From: JAADHX01 sp964569385
Lineage (GTDB): Bacteria > Actinomycetota > Acidimicrobiia > Acidimicrobiales > Poriferisodalaceae
Direction of reading: 5' to 3'
Length of the DNA stretch: 64,000 bases
Assembly: GCA_964569385.1 (NCBI GenBank)
Contig: CAZMUM010000012.1
Location: 1 to 64,000, forward strand
Shown here one piece after another: positions 31,328 through 39,378 of the stretch (positions are counted from its first letter, which is position 1; each line of letters begins with the position of its first letter). Both the position numbers and the translations under genes were made by a program. The notes under the pieces were generated by a model. It had not been told where the DNA came from. It saw nothing but the letters and a program-made list of their open reading frames with translations, and did not search any database.

Positions 31328-32220
31328 CCGAAACAGTCATCAGTTCAGCGACCAAAGAGGTCGTAATCGGCTTCGATCGCCCGTTCGTCATGATTGGCGA
31401 GCGCATCAACCCCACTGGCCGCAAGCTGCTGGCCAAGGAGATGAAAGAAGGCGACTTCAGCCGCGTCGAAGCCGATGCTTTGGCCCAAGTTGAGGCCGGA
31501 GCCCAGATGCTCGATGTCAATGCCGGTATTCCGCTCGCAGACGAGCCCGCGTTGTTGGCCAGGGCCATCGAACTTGTGCAGTCGGTTACCGACGTTCCGC
31601 TAAGCATCGACTCCTCGATAATCGAAGCCCTCGAAGCCGGTATAGCGGTCTACAAAGGCAAACCCCTCATCAATTCTGTCACCGGCGAGACCGAGGTTAT
31701 GGAGCGGATTTTGCCCCTCGTGGCCAAACACGGCGCGGCGGTGGTGGCGATCTCGAACGACGAAACTGGCATAAGCGAGGATCCCGATGTTCGGTTCGAG
31801 GTGGCAAAGAAGATCGTCTTGGCCGCCAACGACTACGGCATTCCAACCGCCGACGTCGTGGTTGATCCACTCGTCATGCCGATCGGAGCGATGGGCACGG
31901 CTGGTCAACAGGTTTTCAGACTGGTCAGGCGCCTGCGCGACGAGCTAAAGGTCAACACCACTTGTGGGGCCTCAAATGTCAGCTTCGGTTTGCCAAACCG
32001 TCACGCCATAACCGGCACTTATCTGGCGATGGCGATTGGCGCGGGCATGACTTCAGCCATCATGAGCCCACTTCACCCCGAGGTAAAGACGGCCATCATG
32101 GCCGCCGATGTTCTTGCCGGCCACGACAAGGATTGTGCTGCCTGGATCAAGGACAATCGCGACCCTAATGCGCCCGGTGGGGCCAGGGCTCGCCGAACAG
32201 GTGGACGACGTCGCGGCTAA
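31324..32220 (+). CDS. Methyltetrahydrofolate:corrinoid methyltransferase (MtrH/AcsE-like, DHPS fold)
   Basis: This 298-residue TIM-barrel enzyme should move the methyl group between the corrinoid protein and tetrahydrofolate. It shows PFVMIGERINPTGRKLL, EAGAQMLDVNAGIP and PLSIDSSIIEALEAGI. PLINSVTGE, VVDPLVMPIGAM and TTCGASNVSFGLPNRHA follow, all pterin-binding family landmarks. The C-terminus is GGARARRTGGRRRG, a basic tail. The ATG overlaps the preceding stop (ATGA). In the proposed route it releases methyl groups as methyl-tetrahydrofolate. Confidence 0.92.
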   Translation: MTETVISSATKEVVIGFDRPFVMIGERINPTGRKLLAKEMKEGDFSRVEADALAQVEAGAQMLDVNAGIPLADEPALLARAIELVQSVTDVPLSIDSSIIEALEAGIAVYKGKPLINSVTGETEVMERILPLVAKHGAAVVAISNDETGISEDPDVRFEVAKKIVLAANDYGIPTADVVVDPLVMPIGAMGTAGQQVFRLVRRLRDELKVNTTCGASNVSFGLPNRHAITGTYLAMAIGAGMTSAIMSPLHPEVKTAIMAADVLAGHDKDCAAWIKDNRDPNAPGGARARRTGGRRRG

Positions 32221-34135
32221 CTCTCACCGAATCGTTTTCACCCCGAGTGGGCTCAATGGCGCCGTTTCCGATGGTGAGACGGTGCTTGAGGTGTCGCGCC
32301 GCCTAGGCGTCGACCTCGATTCGGTCTGTGGCGGTCGCGGCATCTGCGGACGGTGCCAAGTGGTGCACTCGGTTGGTTCGTTCGCGAAGTGGGCGATCGA
32401 TAGTCAACAAGACCATCTTTCGGCCTGGGGCGACCTCGAAGCCGGCTACAAGGGCAAGCGCGAGATCGGCTCTGGTCGCCGCCTCGGCTGTTCGGCCCGA
32501 ATCTGTGGCGACGTCGTCATCGACGTTCCGCCGGATTCCCAGATCCACAAACAGGTCATCCGCAAGTCTGTCGATGTAGGCGATCTTGTTCTCGACCCCG
32601 TGACAACACTGCATTTCGTCGGTGACGTAGCCCAACTACGGCAAACCCTCGCCGACAACTGGAGCCTCGACGAGGTCGAAGTAGGTATTGAGCTGCCCGT
32701 ATCGGGGGCAGTAACCGTGGCTGTTCGCGACCAAACCGAGATTGTGGCTGCTTGGCCCGGTTTCGTCGACAAGATCGTCGGCTTTGCTGTCGACATTGGG
32801 TCGACAACCATCGCTGGTCACCTCTGCGACCTCGCCACTGGTGAGGTGTTGGCAACCGCTGGCCAGATGAACCCTCAAATCCGCTTCGGCGAAGATCTCA
32901 TGAGCCGGGTCAGTTATGTGATGATGAACCCCGGTGGCGAAGTCGAACTAACCAATGCTGTCCGCACGACGATCGACAAGATGCTTGGCGAGGTGGTGGC
33001 TGAGGCCGGCCTAGATCGGTCGGCGGTGATCGATATGACCCTTGTCGGAAACCCGGTAATGCACCACTTCGTTCTGGGCTACGACACCACCCCACTTGGC
33101 CAGGCTCCGTTCACGCTCGCGACCGACGTGGCCGAACACCGAATGGCGGCCGAACTCGACATCGACGCGCCTAACGCTCGGGTTTACATCGGTCCTTGCA
33201 TCGCTGGCCACGTCGGTGCCGACACCGCGGCGGCCATCCTGTCCGAAGGGCCGCACCGATCATCAGTTGTGCAACTACTGGTCGACGTTGGCACGAATGC
33301 CGAGATTGTTCTTGGCAACAGCGACCAGCTATTCGCCGCTTCGAGCCCAACTGGCCCCGCCTTCGAAGGAGCCCAGATTAGCGCTGGCCAGCGAGCTACC
33401 GCTGGAGCAATCGAAAGGGTTCGTATCGACCCGGCCACACTCGAGCCACGGGTCAGGGTAATCGGAAGCGATATCTGGAGCGATGAGCCTGGTTTCGCAG
33501 AAGCCGTGGCCAGCACTGGTGTCACCGGAATCTGCGGATCAGGCATCATCGAAGTGCTCAGCGAACTTGTCACCGCCGGAGCGATCGACCAGGCAGGCAA
33601 CATTGTCAGTGATCATGGCTCGGGTTCGGATCGTATCGTCGCTGACGGGCGCACTTTCAGCTACGTGCTGTACCGAACCACAGATGCCCAAATAGCCGTC
33701 GTCCAGAACGATGTGCGAGCTATTCAGCTGGCTAAGGCCGCGCTAAAGGCCGGTATCGACCTGCTCTTGGAGCACGCAGAGCTCGATTCACCCGACGAAA
33801 TCAGGCTCGCTGGAGCGTTCGGTGCTCACATCGACCCGGCCCACGCCATGGTTCTCGGCCTGATCCCAGAGATGGACATCGACCTTGTGCGTGCCGTGGG
33901 CAACTCAGCTGGAAGCGGCGCCGTTCGAGCGCTCCTGTCCGGCCAAGAACGAGCCGAGATGGAGCAGACCGTTCGTGGCGTCGTCAAGATCGAGACTGCC
34001 ATCGAGCCCCGGTTTCAAGATCTATTCATAGAAGCGCTGGCCTTTCCACGTTCACCAAGAGCTGGCGGCGCGGCCACCGGTCGTCGCCGACGTCGGAGCG
34101 GTAAACGCCGAACAGAGACCGACAGCGATGCCTGA
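32168..34135 (+). CDS. Corrinoid-activation protein (RACo/RamA-like: 2Fe-2S ferredoxin plus ASKHA ATPase)
   Basis: This ~655-residue protein should reactivate oxidised cobalamin by ATP-driven reduction. The N-terminal 2Fe-2S domain begins IVFTPSG and has DSVCGGRGICGRCQVV (Cys54, 60, 63), with a further Cys in GRRLGCSARICGD. The ASKHA part has VGFAVDIGSTTIAGHL, LLVDVGTNAEIVLGN and TGICGSGIIEVLSELV. The C-terminus is Arg-rich (GRRRRRSGKRR). The start is uncertain: ATG 32168 overlaps the previous gene by 53 bp, and GTG 32201 would overlap by 20 bp and fits family length well. It overlaps the MttB gene by 8 bp. Confidence 0.9.
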   Translation: MRPVGPGLAEQVDDVAANSHRIVFTPSGLNGAVSDGETVLEVSRRLGVDLDSVCGGRGICGRCQVVHSVGSFAKWAIDSQQDHLSAWGDLEAGYKGKREIGSGRRLGCSARICGDVVIDVPPDSQIHKQVIRKSVDVGDLVLDPVTTLHFVGDVAQLRQTLADNWSLDEVEVGIELPVSGAVTVAVRDQTEIVAAWPGFVDKIVGFAVDIGSTTIAGHLCDLATGEVLATAGQMNPQIRFGEDLMSRVSYVMMNPGGEVELTNAVRTTIDKMLGEVVAEAGLDRSAVIDMTLVGNPVMHHFVLGYDTTPLGQAPFTLATDVAEHRMAAELDIDAPNARVYIGPCIAGHVGADTAAAILSEGPHRSSVVQLLVDVGTNAEIVLGNSDQLFAASSPTGPAFEGAQISAGQRATAGAIERVRIDPATLEPRVRVIGSDIWSDEPGFAEAVASTGVTGICGSGIIEVLSELVTAGAIDQAGNIVSDHGSGSDRIVADGRTFSYVLYRTTDAQIAVVQNDVRAIQLAKAALKAGIDLLLEHAELDSPDEIRLAGAFGAHIDPAHAMVLGLIPEMDIDLVRAVGNSAGSGAVRALLSGQERAEMEQTVRGVVKIETAIEPRFQDLFIEALAFPRSPRAGGAATGRRRRRSGKRRTETDSDA

Positions 34136-35681
34136 CGTTCAGTCACCAAGCGCGGCCGGGCCACGACGCCGTAGCGGCGGACGCGCAGCGCGGCAGGCCC
34201 TTAGGGCAGCCAGCAGCGAGGTCACGCAGCCATACCTGAAACGAACCCTGCCCCCAATCGAGGTTCTCAGTGAGGCCGACGCCACTCTGTTAGAAGACAA
34301 CGCCGAGACGATCCTTGCCGAGGTCGGTATCGCGTTTCAGGGCTTCCCCGAGGCTCTCGATCTGTGGCACAGCGCCGGGGCGAGAGTCGATGGCGACGTC
34401 GTCTTCTTCCCCAAGGGCCTGTGCCGCGAGATTGTTCAGTCGGCACCGAGTGAGTTCACCCAGCACGCCAGGAATCCGGAACGCTCGGTGCAAATCGGCG
34501 GCAACAACACGGTGTTTGCCCCCAACTACGGATCGCCGTTCGTTACCGACCTCGACCAAGGTAGGCGTTACGGCACCATCGAAGACTTCGAGAACATCGT
34601 CAAACTTGTTTACCAACTCCCCCACCTTCATCACTCCGGTGGAACAGTGTGCGAACCGGTAGATGTTCCGACAAACAAACGCCACCTCGACATGGTCTAT
34701 GCGCACCTTCGCTACAGCGACAAGCCGCTGATGGGTTCGGTAACCGCAGCTGAGAGGGCTGTCGATTCAATTGAGCTGTGCCGTATCGCGTTCGGAGGCG
34801 ATCTCGGAGATCGAACGGTGCTCACCTCGCTAATCAACGCGTCGTCGCCCCTTAGCTGGGACGCCACCATGCTCGGGGCCGCAACCGAATACGCCAAAGC
34901 GAACCAGGCCTGCATCATTTCGCCATTCATACTAGCCGGCGCGATGTCGCCGGTAACTGTGGCCGGGCTCGCGGCCCAGGCGCTCGCCGAAGCGCTGTCA
35001 GGGATGGCATATACCCAGCTGGTCAGGCCAGGATCGCCCGTCATCTTTGGCACGTTCGCCACGTCGATGTCGATGGCAACCGGAGCACCAACGTTTGGTA
35101 CACCAGAAGCAAGCATGGCCATCTACGTCATGGCCCAACTAGCCAGGCGCACTGGGTTGCCGTTTCGTTCGGGTGGAATGTTCACCGCGTCGAAGGTTCC
35201 AGACAGCCAGGCCGCATACGAGTCGGCCTCGACCATCATCCCGACCGTGCAAGCAGGAACGAACTTTGTACTTCACGCCGCGGGTTGGATTGAGGGTGGC
35301 CTTGCGATCAGCATGGAGAAGCTCGTCATGGACGCCGACCAGCTTGGGATGATGGGTGTCTTAACTGGCAATATCGACGTGAGCGAAAACGGCCAGGCTA
35401 TGGACGCCTTCATGACCAACGAGCGGGGCCAGCACTTTCTGGGTTCGGCGCACACGCTAAAGAACTTCGAGACTGCCTTCGTACGATCGTCAGTGGCCGA
35501 CAACGACAGTTATGAGGCCTGGCTCGAGAACGGCTCGTTGACTGCTGCTCAGCGGGCCAACATCACTTGGAAGAAGATGCTCGACGACTACGTCGAACCA
35601 GCGCTCGACCCCGCCATCATTGACGAGATGGACGCGTACATCGCCAAACGTAAGGCCGAGATGCCCGATGGAATCGGTTGA
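34128..35681 (+). CDS. MttB-family (trimethylamine methyltransferase superfamily) methyltransferase, non-pyrrolysine
   Basis: This 517-residue TIM-barrel methyltransferase demethylates a quaternary amine onto the corrinoid protein. It shows ILAEVGIAFQGFPEALDLW, NYGSPFVTDLDQGRRYGTIE and LMGSVTAAERAVDSIELCRI. FILAGAMSPVTVAGL and RSGGMFTASKVPDSQAAYESA follow. The frame has no internal amber codon, so it belongs to the non-pyrrolysine branch, which includes the glycine betaine enzyme MtgB. The N-terminus GPRRRSGGRAARQALR is basic. Glycine betaine is the best-fitting substrate because the window makes it from carnitine, but carnitine, gamma-butyrobetaine or proline betaine cannot be excluded. Confidence 0.9.
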   Translation: MPDVQSPSAAGPRRRSGGRAARQALRAASSEVTQPYLKRTLPPIEVLSEADATLLEDNAETILAEVGIAFQGFPEALDLWHSAGARVDGDVVFFPKGLCREIVQSAPSEFTQHARNPERSVQIGGNNTVFAPNYGSPFVTDLDQGRRYGTIEDFENIVKLVYQLPHLHHSGGTVCEPVDVPTNKRHLDMVYAHLRYSDKPLMGSVTAAERAVDSIELCRIAFGGDLGDRTVLTSLINASSPLSWDATMLGAATEYAKANQACIISPFILAGAMSPVTVAGLAAQALAEALSGMAYTQLVRPGSPVIFGTFATSMSMATGAPTFGTPEASMAIYVMAQLARRTGLPFRSGGMFTASKVPDSQAAYESASTIIPTVQAGTNFVLHAAGWIEGGLAISMEKLVMDADQLGMMGVLTGNIDVSENGQAMDAFMTNERGQHFLGSAHTLKNFETAFVRSSVADNDSYEAWLENGSLTAAQRANITWKKMLDDYVEPALDPAIIDEMDAYIAKRKAEMPDGIG

Positions 35682-36330
35682 GGTAGTCGACGGCCCCATA
35701 ACCTGGCATCTGGAACGAGCTTTCTTTGCCTCGAACTGGACGTGCATCTGGGGCAGGGGCTGTTGTGGAATCGAAGAGGTGAGCGCCCCGGACCTGCACC
35801 GTGGCTGTTGTTCGGTTGGCGCCCAAATGGCCGACGCCGAAGAGGGCATGCACATCTCGGCCGTCGCGGCCATGCTGGATCCTGACCGCTTTCAGTTTCA
35901 CGCTGAGGCCGAGACTGATGGCGTGTTTCGAGACGAAGCGAACTCGGCGACGGCCATCGTCGATGGTGCGTGCATCTTCTTGAACCGTCCCGAGTTCGCG
36001 GGCGGCAAAGGGTGCGCATTGCACTTGGGTGCCGTCGACGATGACGAGTCGCCCATCGGCTACAAACCCCTGGTGTGCTGGCAAGTGCCGATGTTGATTT
36101 CCGAAACCAACCGCGACGATGGCCGAACCGAGGTGACTATTCGTCGATCGACTCGGGCCGACTGGGGCCCAGGCGGCGAAACCATGGCTTGGTGGTGCAC
36201 AGACGTTGACAACCCGGACGCCTTCGTTGGCGAAGTGGCAGCCGTCGATGCGTTGTCCGACGAGCTTCGACACTTAATGGGCGATCGTGTCTATGAGTCT
36301 GCGAGGTCCGAGCTACTGGGCGATGACTAG
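35668..36330 (+). CDS. Cys-rich hypothetical protein, last gene of corrinoid operon
   Basis: This 220-residue protein of unassigned function overlaps the MttB gene by 14 bp. Its N-terminal third is rich in Cys: ASNWTCIWGRGCCGIEE, HRGCCSVGAQM. Later Cys fall in DGACIFLNRPEFAGGKGCALH, LVCWQVPM and WWCTDVDNP. The spacing resembles YkgJ-like metal-chelating proteins, and similar proteins occur in many actinobacteria outside this operon. A metal or Fe-S role is a guess. It is convergent with a DMT transporter gene, with a 4-bp overlap. Confidence 0.7.
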   Translation: MESVEVVDGPITWHLERAFFASNWTCIWGRGCCGIEEVSAPDLHRGCCSVGAQMADAEEGMHISAVAAMLDPDRFQFHAEAETDGVFRDEANSATAIVDGACIFLNRPEFAGGKGCALHLGAVDDDESPIGYKPLVCWQVPMLISETNRDDGRTEVTIRRSTRADWGPGGETMAWWCTDVDNPDAFVGEVAAVDALSDELRHLMGDRVYESARSELLGDD

Positions 36331-37151
36331 GCGACAACCACAGCAACGACACCGGCTAGAACTGCGCCAAGCCCAAGAATCTGGATCGGGCGCACTGTGT
36401 CGCCAAACGCCATCCGTCCAACCACGACGGTGACGGCGGGGAACATCGCCGCGGTTACCACTGTCGAGGTCGTGTCGAAGCTGAGCCCGACCAGGTAAGA
36501 AATGGTGCTTAGCCCGCCGAAGATTCCGGCCAGTACGGCTTTGGTTCGAAGACCGCTTGGCGCGGTCAGCGGCACGTTTGCCCGCATCGCGATCGGCACC
36601 ATAAGCGCAAAGGCAACCATGCGTTGGGAGACTCCTGGCCAAGCCCCGGCATCGCTGTCGACAGAGATCATCACTGTTAGAGCGAACCCGTAGGAGCAGC
36701 CAGATGCCACCGCCCAGATCGCTCCGGCGCGAACGGCATCGGCTTTGGCTCGCCCGCCGGTGACCATGAGGAGTCCGACAAGGGCCACGACTGCGCCGGT
36801 CGCGGCCCCAGACGTGACTGTTGCGCCGGTGGAGGTTGCATAAACGAAGGGAATCACCGACATCAGCGCGGCGACGGTAGGCCCGACCACGGCGGCTCCG
36901 GCCCGACCGAGGCCTACATAGTAAGTGACCAGGCCTGCGCCCATCCCGAAGCCCGAAAGCCCGCCAAGCGCGACATCTCTCAGCGTGAACTGACTCGATA
37001 CGAACACAACAGCTGCGAGGCTTGAGAAGATCGCAACGAACTGCAATGAGGCAGCAACCGTGATGAAACTGCTCTTCTGAGAGACTCGGCGGCCGTACAA
37101 ATCGCCGAAGCCGACTCCGAGCGCACTTAGCGTGCCAAACAGGGCACCCAT
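36327..37151 (-). CDS. DMT/EamA-family transporter 1
   Basis: This 274-residue protein has about ten hydrophobic segments in the two-times-five EamA layout. It begins MGALFGTLSALGVGFGDLYG. Conserved stretches include GLSGFGMGAGLVTYYVGLGR at the end of the first half and VVTAAMFPAVTVVVGRMAFG near the end. It resembles the second DMT protein at 37644-38498 (GxxDLxGRR, AxMxPxVTVxxxxMxFG). The substrate is unknown; a small amine, amino acid or metabolite is likely. The adjacent thioesterase gene lies upstream on the same strand, 2 bp away. Confidence 0.85.
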   Translation of the reverse strand: MGALFGTLSALGVGFGDLYGRRVSQKSSFITVAASLQFVAIFSSLAAVVFVSSQFTLRDVALGGLSGFGMGAGLVTYYVGLGRAGAAVVGPTVAALMSVIPFVYATSTGATVTSGAATGAVVALVGLLMVTGGRAKADAVRAGAIWAVASGCSYGFALTVMISVDSDAGAWPGVSQRMVAFALMVPIAMRANVPLTAPSGLRTKAVLAGIFGGLSTISYLVGLSFDTTSTVVTAAMFPAVTVVVGRMAFGDTVRPIQILGLGAVLAGVVAVVVA

Positions 37152-37153
37152 GG

Positions 37154-37642
37154 TTAGTTGCCTGGCACCGGCCTGATTGTTTTGCCGAGCTCATGGTGAC
37201 CCGGCAGGTTGGTATGGCTGTCTCTAGTTTGCCTCGCCGCGGCCAACAAGTCGGACCGCATGGGCGCCACTTTGCCCACACACTGGTCCACGTGGAGCAG
37301 CAGTGACTCCTGAGTCGCGGCCCTTTGGCCCGATGAGTCGAACAACTCGTGCCACAGATGTACTCGTTTGGCATCTACACCAATGACCGTAGTGAGAACC
37401 TTGAGCGGCTCGCCCAACCGAAGTTCTTTCTCGTAGGCGATTGCGGTATCGACGGTGTAAAAGGTGCCTGCGGTATCAGCCCGATACTTCGCGCTGAACC
37501 CGATGGCTTCCAACAGAGCATCACTGGCCTCGCCGAACGCGACGCCGTAGTAGCCCTCGCTCATATGGTTGTTGTAGTCGATCCACTCGGGAGGGACGGT
37601 TGTGCTCAACGTCTCGATGGGCCCGGTCGCGCTTTGATTCAC
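37154..37642 (-). CDS. Hotdog-fold thioesterase, carnitine-pathway (CdhB-like betainyl-CoA thioesterase)
   Basis: This ~162-residue single hotdog domain reads TTVPPEWIDYNNHMSEGYYG, then FGEASDALLEAIGFSA and FYTVDTAIAYEKELRLGEPL. YNxHM...Y is the acyl-CoA thioesterase opening, and this subtype accompanies carnitine dehydrogenase genes in other bacteria. It would hydrolyse betainyl-CoA to glycine betaine. The start is uncertain: GTG 37642 would sit 1 bp from the divergent ATG at 37644, while TTG 37609 gives MSTTVPPEW and leaves room for a promoter. It lies 11 kb from its partners CdhA and CdhC. Confidence 0.78.
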   Translation of the reverse strand: MNQSATGPIETLSTTVPPEWIDYNNHMSEGYYGVAFGEASDALLEAIGFSAKYRADTAGTFYTVDTAIAYEKELRLGEPLKVLTTVIGVDAKRVHLWHELFDSSGQRAATQESLLLHVDQCVGKVAPMRSDLLAAARQTRDSHTNLPGHHELGKTIRPVPGN

Positions 37643-37643
37643 G

Positions 37644-38498
37644 ATGGGGCAGACTACTGCGATGTCGGTACTGCTTGGGGCCCTAGGAAGCCTCCTCATC
37701 GGCACAAGCGATCTGTTTGGGCGGCGGTCGTCTGGACAGTCATCGCCGATGGCAACGGTGCTCGTTTCGTTCGGGGCTGGTGCCATCGTCGCGGCCGGGC
37801 TGGCCATAACGTTCGGCCATTCGCCGAAGCTTGTCGATCTGGGCCTCGGTGCCGCATCGGGGTTAGCCGCAGGTGTGGCCCTTTGGGCCATTTACCAGGC
37901 GTTCGTGCTGACGTCGGTAGGAGTAGCGGCACCAATAGCAGCGGTGGTCAGCGGTGTCATTCCGGTGGTCTTGGACAGTGTCACCGGGGCACCGCCCTCA
38001 GATATGGCGACTATCGGGATTGTTATTGGTTTGGTGAGCCTGATCCTCGCGGCGTGGTCGCCTGGCACGGCCGATCTAAACAGAGGTATCGCATTGGCCG
38101 CATTCGCCGGCCTAGCGTTTGCTGCGATGTTGTTGCTCGGCGCCGAGACGTCGGCCGAATCGGGGTTATGGCCCCTTGTGGCCCAGCGGTCGGTGGCAGC
38201 CATGTTGATCGCCGTGTCTGGGGCAGCTCTAGGCCGCGAACTTCTGCCAAGGGAGGCATCGGTAAAACGAACGGCCGCGATCGGTGGAGTGTTCGGCACC
38301 CTCGGAGTGGGCGCCATCTTCATTGGCTTCCAGAGGGCAACAACGGCAACCGTCGGTGCCGTGGCAGTGGCCGGTTCGATGTACCCGGCTGTAACAGTGG
38401 CCCTGCGCTGGATGTTCGACGGTGAGCGGCTTAGGTGGTGGCAGGCAGTTGGCCTCGCTGGGTCACTGGTGGGCGTCGCCCTGATCGCCGGTGGCTGA
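37644..38498 (+). CDS. DMT/EamA-family transporter 2
   Basis: This ~284-residue membrane protein has ten hydrophobic segments. It contains LLGALGSLLIGTSDLFGRR and GLAAGVALWAIYQAFVLTSV, then GAVAVAGSMYPAVTVALRWM. It is a divergent homologue of the DMT protein at 36327-37151, and the pair flanks the thioesterase. The start may be ATG 37644 or the ATG six codons later (37662). The latter would give the divergent thioesterase more space. Confidence 0.83.
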   Translation: MGQTTAMSVLLGALGSLLIGTSDLFGRRSSGQSSPMATVLVSFGAGAIVAAGLAITFGHSPKLVDLGLGAASGLAAGVALWAIYQAFVLTSVGVAAPIAAVVSGVIPVVLDSVTGAPPSDMATIGIVIGLVSLILAAWSPGTADLNRGIALAAFAGLAFAAMLLLGAETSAESGLWPLVAQRSVAAMLIAVSGAALGRELLPREASVKRTAAIGGVFGTLGVGAIFIGFQRATTATVGAVAVAGSMYPAVTVALRWMFDGERLRWWQAVGLAGSLVGVALIAGG

Positions 38499-38526
38499 TC
38501 GGGAACGATGCAGCCGGTCGCAGGCG

Positions 38527-39378
38527 TTAGAGGCGAGGCTGCACGTATTCCCAGCCGAAGCGGCCCTTAACGCACAGATGCCCTGCGGTAACTGAATGAT
38601 CGGCGGGGCTAGTGACCTTAATGATTCTGTTGTCCTGAACATGAAGCTCGAGGTTGCAGCCCACTCCGCAATACGAGCACACGGTGCGGCTTACGTGCTG
38701 ATCGTCTGGCCGCCAATTCTTGGCGACCCTTAGATCGAACTCAGTGGTGAACTGAAGGGCACCGGTTGGGCACACTGCTACGCAGTTTCCGCAGTACACG
38801 CAGGCCGAATCTGGCAGCGGTTCGTCGTATTCGGTCGAGATTCGAGCGTTGAAACCCCGACCAGACACGGCGATGGCAAAGGTGTGCTGAGCATCGTCGC
38901 CGCAAGCCTCTACGCACTTGTAACAAAGAATGCACTTGTCGTAGTCGCGTACATAGAGGTCGTCTTCGCGTTTGAAGGCCACGTCGACAGTTTCGGCGTC
39001 ATGGCCATAACGTGACGGGTCGGCGCCGTACTCGGCGGCCCAATCGCTCATGTCGCGGTCGTGAGCAATGTCGCGGGCTTGGCTCATGTCGACCCCAGAA
39101 CCAAGGAACTCGAGCACCATCTTGCGGCTATGGCGCACTCGTTCCGAATCGGTGTGGACCACCATTCCTTCTTCGGCTGGTCGCGAGCAACTGGGTACAA
39201 GGGTGCGATTTCCGTCGACCTCAACCACACATACCCGGCAGACATTGACCGGCGTCAGATTGTCGGCGTAGCACAGCGTCGGGGTATCGACGCCGGCCGA
39301 TCGGCAACCGTCGAGGATGGTTTCGCCTTCGTCGAGCTCGACCGGGTTGCCATCGATGGTGATGTGAACAGCGGTCAT
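38527..39378 (-). CDS. Formate dehydrogenase alpha subunit, detached N-terminal Fe-S part (HoxU/NuoG-like plus 4Fe-4S)
   Basis: This 283-residue protein carries the electron-relay domains normally fused to the front of FdsA/FdhA. A 2Fe-2S ferredoxin domain has PTLCYADNLTPVNVCRVCVV. Two 4Fe-4S motifs follow, CILCYKCVEAC and CVYCGNCVAVCPTGAL. The Mo-enzyme 4Fe-4S site is CSYCGVGCNLELH, ending HLCVKGRFGWEYVQPRL. In usual NAD-formate dehydrogenases the chain continues directly into DRLTTPLIR. Here that part is the separate gene at 41131-43074. The ATG overlaps the stop of the NuoEF-like gene (ATGA). Confidence 0.88.
   Translation of the reverse strand: MTAVHITIDGNPVELDEGETILDGCRSAGVDTPTLCYADNLTPVNVCRVCVVEVDGNRTLVPSCSRPAEEGMVVHTDSERVRHSRKMVLEFLGSGVDMSQARDIAHDRDMSDWAAEYGADPSRYGHDAETVDVAFKREDDLYVRDYDKCILCYKCVEACGDDAQHTFAIAVSGRGFNARISTEYDEPLPDSACVYCGNCVAVCPTGALQFTTEFDLRVAKNWRPDDQHVSRTVCSYCGVGCNLELHVQDNRIIKVTSPADHSVTAGHLCVKGRFGWEYVQPRL

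Noticed and set aside
34128..35681. Pyrrolysine in the MttB-family protein
   Set aside because: The frame runs 517 codons without an internal TAG, and no pylBCD-like genes are visible. It is a non-pyrrolysine homologue.
37349..38425. A 358-codon plus-strand frame across the thioesterase and DMT gene
   Set aside because: It is Arg/Gly-rich shadow sequence covering two well-supported genes on other frames.
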